From: Marinobacterium lacunae
GTDB taxonomy: Bacteria > Pseudomonadota > Gammaproteobacteria > Pseudomonadales > Balneatricaceae
DNA length: 64,000 nt
Direction: 5' to 3'
NCBI RefSeq assembly: GCF_000705555.1
Contig: NZ_JMQN01000018.1
Coordinates: forward strand, 1 to 64,000
Below the pieces are notes generated by a model that worked only from the letters and a program-made list of their open reading frames with translations, had not been told where the DNA came from and made no database searches. Shown one piece after another: positions 54,062 to 63,284 of the stretch (its first letter is position 1; every line of letters begins with the position of its first letter). Made by a program: the position numbers and the translations under genes.

Positions 54062-56406
54062 CTGCGCACCCGTATGCGCTCAGGATCATGGAACGGCAAC
54101 GCAACAACCTGACCGGGCAGCCGTTTCTGATGGCCATCGAGCTGCCCGACCTCAAGCTGAGTGCCGGGCTCGGCAAACTCCGGAGTCAGGCGCACCAGTG
54201 CGATGGTCTTGCCGATCAGCGGTGAGCGGGTGGCACTGGTGACCACACCCACGGGGAAGCGGCCGTTGAACAGCTGATCGCCGTGACCGATCATATCTTC
54301 GCTCTCCAGCACAAACCCCATCAGCCGCTGCCGATCGCTTGCCGGTATGCGTGCCAGCGCCGCCCGGCCGACGAAGTCCTCCTCCTTGGTTTTCAACGGC
54401 ACGGTAAAGCCGATACCGGCGGCGTAGGGGTCGGTTTCCGGGCAGAATTCGTATCCGGCGAAGATCAGCCCCGCCTCGATACGCAGCATATCCAGCGCAT
54501 CGAACCCCAAGGGCGCAAGGCCCAGAGGCTCGCCAGCCTGCCAGATCGCATCCCAGAGCTCAGGTCCCTGATCCGGGTGGCACCAAACCTCAAACCCCAG
54601 CTCACCGGTATAGCCCGTGCGCGATACCATCAGCGGTATGCCCTGCGGGCCACCGAGGCGACCGACGGTGAAATGGAACCAGGCCAGCGTATCCACCGGG
54701 GTATGGGCCTCCGGCGTCCAGACAATGCTGCTCAGCAACTCACGGCTGCGCGGCCCCTGAACAGCCAGATTGTGCAGCTGATCGGTGGATTCCTGCACCC
54801 TTACCCGATAGCCCTCCCGCGCGGCCAGTTCGCGCAGCCAGGTACCGGTGTAGGGGTCGCCGCAGATCCAACGGAACGCCTGCTCGCCCATACGGAACAG
54901 AGTGCCGTCATCGATCATGCCGCCGGTCTCCTGACAGATCGCCGAATAGACCACAGCACCCACCGCGAGGCGACGCACGTTGCGGGTCAGCGCTTTCTGC
55001 ATCAGCGCTTCTGCATCGGGGCCGGTGATCTCGAATTTGCGCAGTGGTGAGAGGTCCATCATTGCAACCTTTTCGCGGCAGGCCAGATACTCGGCCCGTG
55101 CGCCCCAGCCGTCAAACTCGGTGGGCATCCAGTAGCCACGGTACTCGGTAAAGTGTCGGGTCAGTGCCGAGGTACGGCTGTGAAAAGCGGTTTGCTGTGT
55201 CATACGGGCAGGCTCCAGCGGGGTGACTCGGGTTGCGATAGCACGCGGGAATCGGGCATCGGCGGCAAAGATACGGACATGGATATCGGTGGGGCACCAA
55301 CCGTTGGCCGGGTCGATATCGTCAGGGCAGGCGGACGATACGCACAGCAGGTCACGACTGGCACGCATCAACACATAATCGCCGGGACGCGACCAGGGCT
55401 CATCCATGCCGATTGCGCCACAGGGCTCGGCCTGCGTATTGAAAAAGAAGTTGATCGCCGGCCACCCCGAACGCGGCTTGATGCCATGGGGCTTGAGCGC
55501 GTTGTTGAAGTTGGTGGTGCAGCTGATATGGCCGAAATAGCCAGCATCGTCGTAATACTTCGGCGTACAGGCAAACAGGAAGCTGTCATGACGCCCGACG
55601 GTGTCCTGCACCAGCTCCAGCATGGTCTGCATATGCTGATCGGAAAAACGCGAATAGAGCCCGGGTTGCGGCAATGCCACACCGGCCAGCGTGCGGGTGG
55701 CGGTGGCGTCCAGCGTAACCTCTTCACCCTGCTTGAGCGCGGCCAGATCGAAGGCGATAAAGTCCGAGCACTGTTTACCCGCCACATCGCTGACCTGAAT
55801 CCACTCCCCCGCTTTCACCTCATAGGCGCGTGCGGACGAGTGAGGTACATGTATCTCGCGCACGGGCATCGGTGCCACAGCGCCTTCTGCGGTGGGTAGC
55901 GGCAACTGCTCCAGCGGCGCCGAGACATAGTGGTGATCGATATACAGCTCTCCGGCCGGAGTCTGGTGATCTACCGGCATATCGACACCGGCGGCCAGCA
56001 GCACAAGTTCAAGCGGCGCATCCTCTTCGCTAACGGCCAGCTCGAACGGCAGCTGCTCCGCGCTCAGTTGCCAGCCCTCGACGCGCTCGGGGGCGCTCAC
56101 GCCACACTGCGATAGCCTCTGTCTGAGCCGCGCGGCACTGGCACTGCTCTGCGCCAGCTGTGCCTTGAACAGGTCGGCGCTGCCACAGGAAACCGGTAGC
56201 AGGCGCTCCAGCTGTTGCTGCGCGTGCTCATTAAGGGGCAGCACTTCACAACCCTGCACGCCGTCCGCCGAGCGGATCTCGATCCACTCACCGGGGTTCA
56301 GGGTCAGGCGCAACGTGCCCTGCCCGGCGATGCGGTGCACTCTTTGTTGTCTGAGCAGGCCCCATTCGGCGCCTCCTTTTGCAGCGACAACCTCGGTCAT
56401 GTTCAT
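54058..56406 (-). CDS. tdm: Trimethylamine N-oxide demethylase
   Basis: A 782-residue two-domain protein, the length and architecture of TMAO demethylase. The N-half (to about 375) is a DUF1989-type domain, visible in HSSARAYEVKAGEWIQVSD, GKQCSDFIAFD and YDDAGYFGHISCTTNFNNAL; conserved Cys there suggest the zinc site. The C-half (about 400-775) is a GcvT-type THF-binding domain (SRTGYTGELGFEVWCH). The enzyme splits TMAO into dimethylamine and formaldehyde, the latter captured by THF. AGGAGAG precedes the ATG. It is divergent from a two-component system and 3 kb from tmm, whose product supplies its substrate. Confidence 0.92.
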   Translation of the reverse strand: MNMTEVVAAKGGAEWGLLRQQRVHRIAGQGTLRLTLNPGEWIEIRSADGVQGCEVLPLNEHAQQQLERLLPVSCGSADLFKAQLAQSSASAARLRQRLSQCGVSAPERVEGWQLSAEQLPFELAVSEEDAPLELVLLAAGVDMPVDHQTPAGELYIDHHYVSAPLEQLPLPTAEGAVAPMPVREIHVPHSSARAYEVKAGEWIQVSDVAGKQCSDFIAFDLAALKQGEEVTLDATATRTLAGVALPQPGLYSRFSDQHMQTMLELVQDTVGRHDSFLFACTPKYYDDAGYFGHISCTTNFNNALKPHGIKPRSGWPAINFFFNTQAEPCGAIGMDEPWSRPGDYVLMRASRDLLCVSSACPDDIDPANGWCPTDIHVRIFAADARFPRAIATRVTPLEPARMTQQTAFHSRTSALTRHFTEYRGYWMPTEFDGWGARAEYLACREKVAMMDLSPLRKFEITGPDAEALMQKALTRNVRRLAVGAVVYSAICQETGGMIDDGTLFRMGEQAFRWICGDPYTGTWLRELAAREGYRVRVQESTDQLHNLAVQGPRSRELLSSIVWTPEAHTPVDTLAWFHFTVGRLGGPQGIPLMVSRTGYTGELGFEVWCHPDQGPELWDAIWQAGEPLGLAPLGFDALDMLRIEAGLIFAGYEFCPETDPYAAGIGFTVPLKTKEEDFVGRAALARIPASDRQRLMGFVLESEDMIGHGDQLFNGRFPVGVVTSATRSPLIGKTIALVRLTPEFAEPGTQLEVGQLDGHQKRLPGQVVALPFHDPERIRVRS

Positions 56407-56611
56407 TCCGACGCTCTCCTGTGATCTAGGTATCAGCGGGTTAAAGCCTCATGCAAGTGCACACGCGGCGCTTTGGATCCAGCCTGGTGCACGGTTGGCA
56501 GGCATGCGATAACCGGCCAGATCAATAACTGTTAGGAAAAAATCTTTACTTACAATGGCTAATGTCTCAATGCGCAAGAGGGGTTACCTCTAAGGGGTTA
56601 ATGCCCTGTCT

Positions 56612-56629
56612 CTGGCATGGTTACTGCAC
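56612..56629 (+). promoter_or_regulatory. Candidate sigma-54 promoter of the TMA-linked two-component operon
   Basis: CTGGCATGGTTACTGCACT has GG at 56614-56615 and GC at 56626-56627, ten bases between. TGGCAT is an exact -24 match; the -12 part CTGCA has one mismatch to TTGCA. It lies 82 bases before the kinase start. Confidence 0.6.
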
Positions 56630-56693
56630 TTGTTTGCTAAGGCCCGGATTGAACCTAATCCAAGCAGATCAACGAATTAACGCGGAGAGAGTG

Positions 56694-57866
56694 ATGGAAA
56701 GAGCACAGGCGCAAACACCATCGAGACTCTTTGACCGGATGCGCAGGCTGTTCTTGCCGAAGACGGCGATGGCGCGCACGCCCATCGGCAGCGGCGATAT
56801 TCCACTACAGGAGCTGTCGCTTGCGCTGGCTGAATCCACCGACCTGCTCACAGAGCTGCCGGTGCTGCTGCAACCCTTGGAAAACGCGCTCAATCTGGAG
56901 GGGGAAAGCCGCCTGCTGCTGGCATTGACCCTGCCTGGGCGCGCCGAGGCCAGCCTGATTCAAACCCCAAGGGCTCAGCTGCCGGTGGGGCTGCCGGCCT
57001 TTCTGCGCTACCAGCTAAGCCACGCGTTCGGGGAACTCGAGCGCAATCATCCGCTGCTCATTTCGCTGCCGGGCAGCCCCCTTAAGATGCACCTGCACGC
57101 GCTGCCGGTCAGTGGACTGGATACAGCCCTGATACTGCTCAGCGAGCGCGCGCCGAGCGCAGCAACGGCACAACGCGTCGAGGCGATCGCCGCCGCGCTC
57201 GCCCGGGGGCTTTCGATCTGGCACGCCCAGCAATTGGCGCTGGAAGAGGCGATCAGTCACGAGCGTCGCGCCCATGCTGCCGAGCTGCACGACTCACTGG
57301 CCCAGATTCTCGGCTATCTGCGTCTGACCACCTCGCGGCTGGACGCCCGTTGCAGCAAGTGCAACCAGCCGGAGCTACAGGCACTGGCGGCCGACCTGTC
57401 GCAGCAGACCAAGCATGCCTACCGCCTGATGCGCGATCTGATCAGCAGCGCCCGGCTAACGCTTGAGGGCGGATCGCTGCACAGCGCCCTTTCCTGTGCC
57501 GTCAACGAATTCGAGCAGCGAAGCGCACTGGTATTCGAACTGGATAACCGCTGTCACGCTCTGGAGCCGGACGAAAATACCGCGATCCAGATGGTGATGA
57601 TCGCCCGTGAAGCGATCTGCAACGCAGTGCGTCACGCCCACGCCAGCCATCTGCGCGTGCAGCTGCTGCCGACTCCACAGGGTGGCCTTCAGCTACGTAT
57701 CGAGGATAACGGTCAGGGGATCACCCCTTCGCGCAAGCGTGGCGACAGCTTTGGCCTTGGCATCATGCAGGAGCGCGCCGCCCGTATCGGCGCCCACATC
57801 ACCATCGGCGAGCGTCCCGGCGGCGGTACCCGCATTGAACTGACACTGGAGCGGATAAAACCATGA
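56694..57866 (+). CDS. Soluble NarX-type sensor histidine kinase
   Basis: A 390-residue kinase from the ATG at 56694 with GGAGAG upstream; an earlier frame start lies inside the promoter region. There is no signal peptide or transmembrane segment, so it is cytoplasmic. Residues about 35-185 resemble a GAF-like sensor. The HisKA_3 helix has H199 in AAELHDSLAQIL, followed by a CxxC pair at C220/C223 (CSKC), and the HATPase has REAICNAVRHA and GDSFGLGIMQERA. It overlaps the NarL-type regulator gene by four bases. Its place between tdm and tmm suggests that it senses a product of methylamine metabolism; the CxxC might be redox-active. Confidence 0.9.
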   Translation: MERAQAQTPSRLFDRMRRLFLPKTAMARTPIGSGDIPLQELSLALAESTDLLTELPVLLQPLENALNLEGESRLLLALTLPGRAEASLIQTPRAQLPVGLPAFLRYQLSHAFGELERNHPLLISLPGSPLKMHLHALPVSGLDTALILLSERAPSAATAQRVEAIAAALARGLSIWHAQQLALEEAISHERRAHAAELHDSLAQILGYLRLTTSRLDARCSKCNQPELQALAADLSQQTKHAYRLMRDLISSARLTLEGGSLHSALSCAVNEFEQRSALVFELDNRCHALEPDENTAIQMVMIAREAICNAVRHAHASHLRVQLLPTPQGGLQLRIEDNGQGITPSRKRGDSFGLGIMQERAARIGAHITIGERPGGGTRIELTLERIKP

Positions 57867-58564
57867 CCGGATACACGCAGTGGTCAGACAACGATCAGCC
57901 ACCCGCGCGCGTGGTGCTGGTGGATGATCACCCCCTGTTTCGCCGCGGCGTGGCGGAACTGCTCACCGAAAGCGGCCGTTTCGAGGTACTCGCAGCGTTT
58001 GATTCGGCCGCGGCCCTGCTTGGTGACATTGAAACCCTCAAGCCGGATCTGGCACTGCTTGATCTGCACATGCCCGGCGGGGATGGCCTCTCCCTGCTGC
58101 CCCAACTCAAAGCGATGCTGCCGGATCTTAGAGTCGTGATGCTGACCGCCTCGGACGACAGCGACCATCTGCTGCAAGCGATCCAGTCCGGCGCAGACGG
58201 CTATCTGCTCAAAGAGACCGATGCCGAGCTGATCCTGCAGCGGCTGGAGGGGGTACTGGAGGGCAAGGTGGCACTGGATGACGAAGCGCTGATCCTGCTG
58301 ACCCAGCGTCTGCGTGAACCAGCGCCCAGCGCGCCCCAACAGAGCGAGGCACTGAACGAGATTACCCTGCGCGAACGCCAGACCCTGTCGCTGATCGCCG
58401 CGGGCATGAGCAACAAGCTGATCGCCCGTGAACTGGGCATCAGCGACAGCACGGTGAAGGTGTATGTCAAAGCCCTGCTGCGCAAGCTCAACCTGCACTC
58501 GCGGCTGGAGCTGGCCGCCTGGGTGCATGCCCACCCCGAGGTGGATCTGGAGGTGGAACCTTGA
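57863..58564 (+). CDS. NarL/FixJ-type response regulator
   Basis: A 233-residue regulator. The receiver domain has D21/D22, phospho-acceptor D67 (LLDLHMPGGDG) and Lys in YLLKETD. The LuxR-type helix-turn-helix reads TLREQQ-like TLRERQTLSLIAAG and SNKLIARELGISDSTVKVYVKALLRKL. It partners with the kinase just upstream (4-base overlap) and is followed by an orphan PAS gene with another overlap. Likely targets are tdm and tmm, in opposite directions beside it (inference). Confidence 0.93.
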   Translation: MTGYTQWSDNDQPPARVVLVDDHPLFRRGVAELLTESGRFEVLAAFDSAAALLGDIETLKPDLALLDLHMPGGDGLSLLPQLKAMLPDLRVVMLTASDDSDHLLQAIQSGADGYLLKETDAELILQRLEGVLEGKVALDDEALILLTQRLREPAPSAPQQSEALNEITLRERQTLSLIAAGMSNKLIARELGISDSTVKVYVKALLRKLNLHSRLELAAWVHAHPEVDLEVEP

Positions 58565-59352
58565 GCCTGCTCGATTTTGCCCTTGGACGGCGTCAGGAAA
58601 CTGAGCGCGTCTCGCCGCAAACACTGCTCGACAGTCTCGATGAAGCGGTACTGGCCATTGATGAGGAGGAGCGCATCCTCTGCTGCAACGCCCGCTGGCA
58701 AAAACTCGCAGGCCCTGACGAGGCAAAGTCCGGACCGCTCAGCGAGCGGTTACATCCCTCCGACCTGCCACTGTGGCGCGAAGCATTAAGCCAGCTGCGC
58801 CGGGGCAAGCGACCGGCACCACTCTGGCTGCGACTGCCGGTGGGCCATGAGTTGCACTGGTGCGAGCTGCGCGCCCAACCGCTCTACCCTGACAAACCCT
58901 GGCCGGTGAGCCTAACCCTGTGCGATATCACCCCGCAGGTACGCAAGGAGCAGGTGCGCGACGCCAGCCATCGCAGCCTCAACCAGCTGGTGTCGAACCT
59001 GCCGGTGATGCTATACCGTGCCCGTAACAACCGCAACTGGAGCATGGAGTTTGTCAGCGACGGCTGCTTCGAGCTGACCGGCTACAGCGCCGATGCACTA
59101 GTGAACCAGCCACGCCTGAGCTACGGCGCTCTGATCCACCCGGAGGATGCTGGCCCGGTCTGGGATCAGGTTCAGGAGGCACTGCACCGCCATGCGCCAT
59201 TCGAGCTGCACTACCGTATCCTGCATGCAGACGGCACCATTCGCCAGGTCAGCGAAAAGGGCCGCGGCCTCTACTCCTCGACCGGTTTCGTGCTGGGAGT
59301 CGAGGGCGTGATCTTCAGTCTCCAGCACCCGGTCCCTGAGGCCTGTGGATAA
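58561..59352 (+). CDS. Stand-alone PAS-domain protein
   Basis: A 263-residue protein starting at TTG inside the regulator's stop (TTGA). It consists of two PAS domains: about 22-125 (LDSLDEAVLAIDEEERILCCN) and about 145-258 (MEFVSDGCFELTGYSADAL, RILHADGTIRQVSEKGRG). No kinase, cyclase, HTH or methyl-accepting output follows. It is translationally coupled to the two-component genes, so it probably serves as an extra sensory input to the soluble kinase. The ligand is unknown; flavin or haem is possible. Confidence 0.85.
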   Translation: MSLLDFALGRRQETERVSPQTLLDSLDEAVLAIDEEERILCCNARWQKLAGPDEAKSGPLSERLHPSDLPLWREALSQLRRGKRPAPLWLRLPVGHELHWCELRAQPLYPDKPWPVSLTLCDITPQVRKEQVRDASHRSLNQLVSNLPVMLYRARNNRNWSMEFVSDGCFELTGYSADALVNQPRLSYGALIHPEDAGPVWDQVQEALHRHAPFELHYRILHADGTIRQVSEKGRGLYSSTGFVLGVEGVIFSLQHPVPEACG

Positions 59353-59370
59353 CCCCTCCACCTACCCCTT

Positions 59371-59399
59371 TTGACCTACCCTTTATGAGGAATTATCTC
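59371..59399 (+). promoter_or_regulatory. Weak candidate sigma-70 promoter of tmm
   Basis: TTGACC at 59371-59376 and TATCTC at 59394-59399 are separated by 17 bases. The -35 is good; the -10 is poor, as expected for an activator-dependent promoter. No GG-N10-GC motif was found in this gap. Confidence 0.3.
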
Positions 59400-59486
59400 G
59401 CCCGATCTCAGCCGGTAATTTAGGTCTCGATCACCTTAATTCGCTCACCCAATTACAAGATTTGTAACGAGCACAGGAGAGACCTG

Positions 59487-60854
59487 ATGAACAAACGCGT
59501 AGCCATCATCGGCGCCGGTCCCAGCGGTCTGGCGCAGCTTAGAGCCTTCCAGTCTGCCCAGGCCAAGGGAGCCGATATACCGGAGCTGGTCTGTTTCGAA
59601 AAACAGAGCGACTGGGGTGGGATGTGGAACTACACCTGGCGCACCGGATTGGACGAGAACGGCGAGCCGGTACACGGCAGCATGTACCGCTACCTCTGGT
59701 CCAACGGGCCGAAGGAGTGTCTGGAGTTCGCCGATTACACCTTCGAGGAGCATTTCGGCAGGCAGATTGCTTCCTATCCGCCTCGCGAAGTGCTTTGGGA
59801 TTACATCAAGGGCCGTGTTGAAAAAGCCGACGTGCGCAAACATATTCGCTTCAACACCCCGGTGCGCAATGTCAGCTACGACGCTGCCAGCGCGCTGTTC
59901 ACCGTCACCGTACACGACCACAATACCGACACCGTCTACAGCGAGACCTTCGACTACGTGGTCTGCGCCAGCGGCCACTTCTCGACCCCGAAAGTACCGG
60001 AGTTCCCGGGCTTCAAAAACTTTGGCGGCCGCGTACTGCATGCGCATGACTTCCGCGACGCGCTGGAGTTCAAGGACAAGGATATCCTGATCGTCGGCGC
60101 CAGCTACTCCGCCGAGGATATCGGTTCACAGTGCTACAAGTACGGCGCACGCTCGATCACCAGCTGCTACCGCACCGCGCCCATGGGCTTCAAGTGGCCC
60201 GAAAATTGGGAAGAGAAGCCGAACCTGACCCACGTGGATGTGGAAAACGCCTATTTTGCCGATGGCAGCAGCAAGCGGATCGACGCGATCATTCTCTGCA
60301 CCGGCTACCTGCACCACTTCCCCTTCCTCTCCGACGACCTGCGTCTGAAGACCGACAACCGCCTCTGGCCGCTGAACCTGTACAAGGGCGTGGTGTGGGA
60401 GGATAACCCGCAGTTCTTCTACATCGGCATGCAGGATCAGTGGTACTCCTTCAACATGTTCGATGCCCAGGCCTGGTATGTCCGAGACATCATCCTTGGC
60501 CGCATCCCGCTGCCAGCCAAAGAGGAGATGATCGCCGACAGCCTGAAGTGGCGCGAGGAGGAGCTGACTCTGGAAACCGCTCAGGAGATGTATGAGTACC
60601 AGGGCAGCTACATCCTGCACCTGATCGAGCAGACCGATTACCCGACGTTCGACATCGACGGCGTCAACCGCACCTTCCTGGAGTGGAAACACCACAAAAA
60701 GGAAAACATCATGACCTTCCGTGATCACTCCTACGCCTCGCTGATGACCGGCACCATGGCGCCACCGCATCACACGCCCTGGCTGGAGGCGCTGGATGAC
60801 TCGCTCGAAGCCTATCTGGGCACGGGCGAAAGTGACGTGAAGCAGGCCAGCTAA
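59487..60854 (+). CDS. tmm: Trimethylamine monooxygenase (bacterial flavin-containing monooxygenase)
   Basis: A 455-residue FMO, the usual Tmm length. The FAD motif IIGAGPSGL is at 7-15. [20 protein letters not shown] is characteristic of Tmm. The FMO fingerprint [11 protein letters not shown] (FxGxxxHxxxF) is present and the NADPH motif [12 protein letters not shown] follows; VPEFPGF precedes the fingerprint. It oxidises TMA to TMAO with NADPH and O2. AGGAGAG precedes the ATG. The cupin gene follows after 11 bases. Its product feeds Tdm, encoded 3 kb away on the other strand. Confidence 0.95.
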   Translation: MNKRVAIIGAGPSGLAQLRAFQSAQAKGADIPELVCFEKQSDWGGMWNYTWRTGLDENGEPVHGSMYRYLWSNGPKECLEFADYTFEEHFGRQIASYPPREVLWDYIKGRVEKADVRKHIRFNTPVRNVSYDAASALFTVTVHDHNTDTVYSETFDYVVCASGHFSTPKVPEFPGFKNFGGRVLHAHDFRDALEFKDKDILIVGASYSAEDIGSQCYKYGARSITSCYRTAPMGFKWPENWEEKPNLTHVDVENAYFADGSSKRIDAIILCTGYLHHFPFLSDDLRLKTDNRLWPLNLYKGVVWEDNPQFFYIGMQDQWYSFNMFDAQAWYVRDIILGRIPLPAKEEMIADSLKWREEELTLETAQEMYEYQGSYILHLIEQTDYPTFDIDGVNRTFLEWKHHKKENIMTFRDHSYASLMTGTMAPPHHTPWLEALDDSLEAYLGTGESDVKQAS

Positions 60855-60865
60855 GGAGCGGTGCG

Positions 60866-61216
60866 ATGAGTACGATCAAGAAGCTGCCGCCGCGCAGCGT
60901 AACACCGCTCACCGACGATCTGCCCGGCTGGACCAAGGTGGAGGGCAACCCCAGCATGACCACCTGGATCGAATACTCGGCAAAAGACGAGTCGATGATT
61001 GCTGGCTGGTGGACCGCCACGCCCGGCACCTATCACGCCAAGTATGCCAGCTGGGAGGTTGTGCACCTGATCGAGGGGAGCGCGATCATCACGCCGGACG
61101 GGGGAGAGCCGGTCGAGGTTGGCCCCGGCGATGCCTTTGTCATCGAAGCCGATTTCGTCGGCACCTGGCAGATTACCGCGCCGATCCTGAAACACTTCAC
61201 CATTCGGCTGAAGTAA
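60866..61216 (+). CDS. Small cupin-domain protein
   Basis: A 116-residue single cupin of the DUF861/ureidoglycolate-type group (AGWWTATPGTYHAKYASWEVVHLIEG; VGPGDAFVIEADFVGTWQI; LKHFTIRLK). The second-motif metal ligands look reduced, so catalysis is uncertain. It is co-transcribed with tmm (11-base gap) and ended by a terminator. It may bind an amine or metal and tune the monooxygenase; function unknown. Confidence 0.85.
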   Translation: MSTIKKLPPRSVTPLTDDLPGWTKVEGNPSMTTWIEYSAKDESMIAGWWTATPGTYHAKYASWEVVHLIEGSAIITPDGGEPVEVGPGDAFVIEADFVGTWQITAPILKHFTIRLK

Positions 61217-61229
61217 GCAGTGCCCATTC

Positions 61230-61260
61230 AACACCCGGTGCCCTAAGGGGGCCGGGTGTT
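61230..61260 (+). terminator. Terminator of the tmm operon
   Basis: AACACCCGG and CCGGGTGTT form a 9-bp outer stem with an inner CCC/GGG pair; TCATTTATTT follows. It lies 13 bases after the cupin stop and abuts the convergent hydrolase gene. Confidence 0.78.
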
Positions 61261-61264
61261 TCAT

Positions 61265-62149
61265 TTATTTAAAGCGGAACTGGCTGTCCCAGTCGCGGTG
61301 GTTGAACACCTGCCCTTCGCGACGTACCCGGGCCAGTGATTCCAGATCGAGCCGGGCCACCACCCAGCCTGCCGCATCGACGCTGCCCCGTGCCAGCACG
61401 CCGTTATCGGGATACCCGTAATCCACCGGGGTGTAGATAGCGGCACAGCCGCTGTTGATATCCACCGCCTCCGACCAGTCGGCACGACCGATGGTGGGTG
61501 ACTGGGCGACGAAACACTGATTCTCCAGCGCCCGCGCCTGACAGCCGATGCGCACACGGTTGTAACCGGCCTCGGTATCGGTGCAGCTGGGCACCAGAAT
61601 CAGATCCGCGCCCTGCTCAACCTGCGTGCGGGCAATGAGCGGAAACTCGCTGTCGTAGCAGATACAGACGCCGATCTTGCCAAACGCGGTATCAAGCACC
61701 CGAATATCCTGACCGGCGCTGATCAGCCACTGCTCGGACTCGAAGCGGGTCATCTGCAGCTTGTCCTGATAATCACGCGAACCGTCCGGTCGGAACAGCC
61801 ATGCCCGATTCACATAGCGGCCATCGTCCTGACGCACGGGGAAGGTGCCGGCCAGGATGTGCAGGCCATGACGGCGCGCCTGTTCGCTGAACAGCTCGAC
61901 AAACGGCTCGTGCAGGCTCTGTAACGCCTCCAGCTGGTCCGACAGCGAGCGATACACCTCAGGAGTAAACAAGGAGGCCAGCTCCATGCTGAAATACTCG
62001 GGAAACAGCAGGAAGTTGGCGCCGTGCCCGAGCGCAGCGTCAACCATTTCCTGAATCTTGGCGCGGTAGTTATCCCAGTTGCCGATAAACTCGATCGGAT
62101 ACTGGGCCGCCGCCAGCGTCACAATGCGGTTGCTGCCTGCGTCACTCAC
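61265..62149 (-). CDS. Carbon-nitrogen hydrolase (nitrilase superfamily amidohydrolase)
   Basis: A 294-residue hydrolase. The Glu-Lys-Cys triad is visible as FLLFPEYFS, YQDKLQMTRFE and VCICYDSEFP. It cleaves a C-N bond in an amide or nitrile; its branch looks like the broad-range amidohydrolases and not a true nitrilase. Its start overlaps the acetyltransferase stop by 4 bases. The operon (NTF2-like, GNAT, hydrolase) lies next to TMA genes, but its substrate is not known. Confidence 0.88.
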   Translation of the reverse strand: MSDAGSNRIVTLAAAQYPIEFIGNWDNYRAKIQEMVDAALGHGANFLLFPEYFSMELASLFTPEVYRSLSDQLEALQSLHEPFVELFSEQARRHGLHILAGTFPVRQDDGRYVNRAWLFRPDGSRDYQDKLQMTRFESEQWLISAGQDIRVLDTAFGKIGVCICYDSEFPLIARTQVEQGADLILVPSCTDTEAGYNRVRIGCQARALENQCFVAQSPTIGRADWSEAVDINSGCAAIYTPVDYGYPDNGVLARGSVDAAGWVVARLDLESLARVRREGQVFNHRDWDSQFRFK

Positions 62150-62739
62150 GTCAGTACCTTGCTGTAAAACTGCATCGGCTTTTCGCTCTCGACCGGCTGG
62201 TCGATATCCTTCCAGTTGAAGCCGGTCACCAGATCAGGGCACGGCTCGTAGCCGAAGCGGTGCCAGATCTCATCCAGCGGGCGGTAATCGGCAGGTCTTA
62301 GTGGATGATCCTCCGGGCGCTGCACGGCGCAGAACACGCTGTAGCGCTTGCCCAAGGCGCGGGCCTGCGCTTCGCGTTCGCTGAAAAAGGCCTTGTAGAG
62401 CCCGCCGCCGCGGTATTCCGGCAGCAGTACCGATTCGGCACAATAGAAATAAGCATCAACATCCAGTGCCGCCTGCTCGAACGGCTTGCGGAAGGCTTCG
62501 GTCTCATCGCCAAGGGCAAGGCCGGTGGAAGCACCTACGACCTTGTCGCCATCGAGCGCCAGCACACAGACGGCGGTATCGGTCTCGACATAGGTGCGCA
62601 GGTAGCGCGCCTCGTATTCGAGCGAGCCGTCATAGAGGTAGGGAAAGTCGCGAAACACGCGGATGCGCAATGCCGCCACATGCTCAAGCCAGGGCTCAAG
62701 CTCGGCACCGCGCAGGGTCAAAACTCGGGTCGTTTTCAT
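62146..62739 (-). CDS. GNAT-family N-acetyltransferase
   Basis: A 197-residue GNAT protein. It has VETDTAVCVLALDGDKVVGAS (beta4), LLPEYRGGGLYKAFFSEREAQA, whose RGGGLY replaces the acetyl-CoA pyrophosphate motif R/QxxGxG/A, and a C-terminal FGYEPCPDL. It probably acetylates an amine. It is translationally coupled to the downstream amidohydrolase, so the two might act on the same compound in opposite or sequential steps. Confidence 0.85.
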   Translation of the reverse strand: MKTTRVLTLRGAELEPWLEHVAALRIRVFRDFPYLYDGSLEYEARYLRTYVETDTAVCVLALDGDKVVGASTGLALGDETEAFRKPFEQAALDVDAYFYCAESVLLPEYRGGGLYKAFFSEREAQARALGKRYSVFCAVQRPEDHPLRPADYRPLDEIWHRFGYEPCPDLVTGFNWKDIDQPVESEKPMQFYSKVLT

Positions 62740-62748
62740 GTGCGCAGT

Positions 62749-63156
62749 TTAGCTAACCTGCGCAACCCAGTCATTGAGGTTGTAGTAGTTGCTGATGCGG
62801 GCAATCTGGCCGTTGCGCACTTCGAAAAAGGCGCCCGCCGGCAGGCGGTAGGTCTGCCCTTGCGCTTTGGGCAACCCCTCGTCATCGGCAATGTATTCAC
62901 CGAGCACGACAAATTCGGCAGCCGCTCGACGACCGTCGGCACTGCTCATGATCGAGATCTCCACCAGCTGCTCGCGGTAACAGCGGTTCATCTTGTCCAT
63001 GAAACGGGCAAAGGCGTCGCGTCCGACCTGACGCTCGCCCTGGTTGATATCGTGCACCACATCCTCGGCCAGCAGGCTCAGAAAGCCGCTCATGTCGCCC
63101 TGGTTGAATGTACGGTAGTACTCGAAAATGAGTGCTTCGGTTGCCGCTCTGCTCAT
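62749..63156 (-). CDS. NTF2/SnoaL-like protein (ketosteroid-isomerase-related)
   Basis: A 135-residue cone-fold protein. The ATG at 63156 (GAGAACG upstream) is preferred; an upstream in-frame start adds 13 residues without conserved features. It has YYRTFNQGDMSGFLSLLAEDVVHDINQG, the family opening, and FFEVRNGQIARISNYYNLNDW at the end. No clear steroid-isomerase catalytic pair is visible. It precedes the acetyltransferase gene by 9 bases. Function unknown. Confidence 0.83.
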   Translation of the reverse strand: MSRAATEALIFEYYRTFNQGDMSGFLSLLAEDVVHDINQGERQVGRDAFARFMDKMNRCYREQLVEISIMSSADGRRAAAEFVVLGEYIADDEGLPKAQGQTYRLPAGAFFEVRNGQIARISNYYNLNDWVAQVS

Positions 63157-63284
63157 CGTCGTTCTCACTCTGCTAAATGCGGATCGGATAGGCAATCATG
63201 CCGCTGGATAAGATCGCACACTGTCGAGTATGCGACGTATTTGGGCCTTAAATTCCCGCGCGATACATCCATACCCGTTTTCGG

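Noticed and set aside
56484-56499. Second sigma-54-like word upstream of the kinase gene
   Set aside because: GG-N10-GC spacing is present, but TGGTGC and TTGGC both deviate and the better motif at 56612-56629 is closer to the gene.
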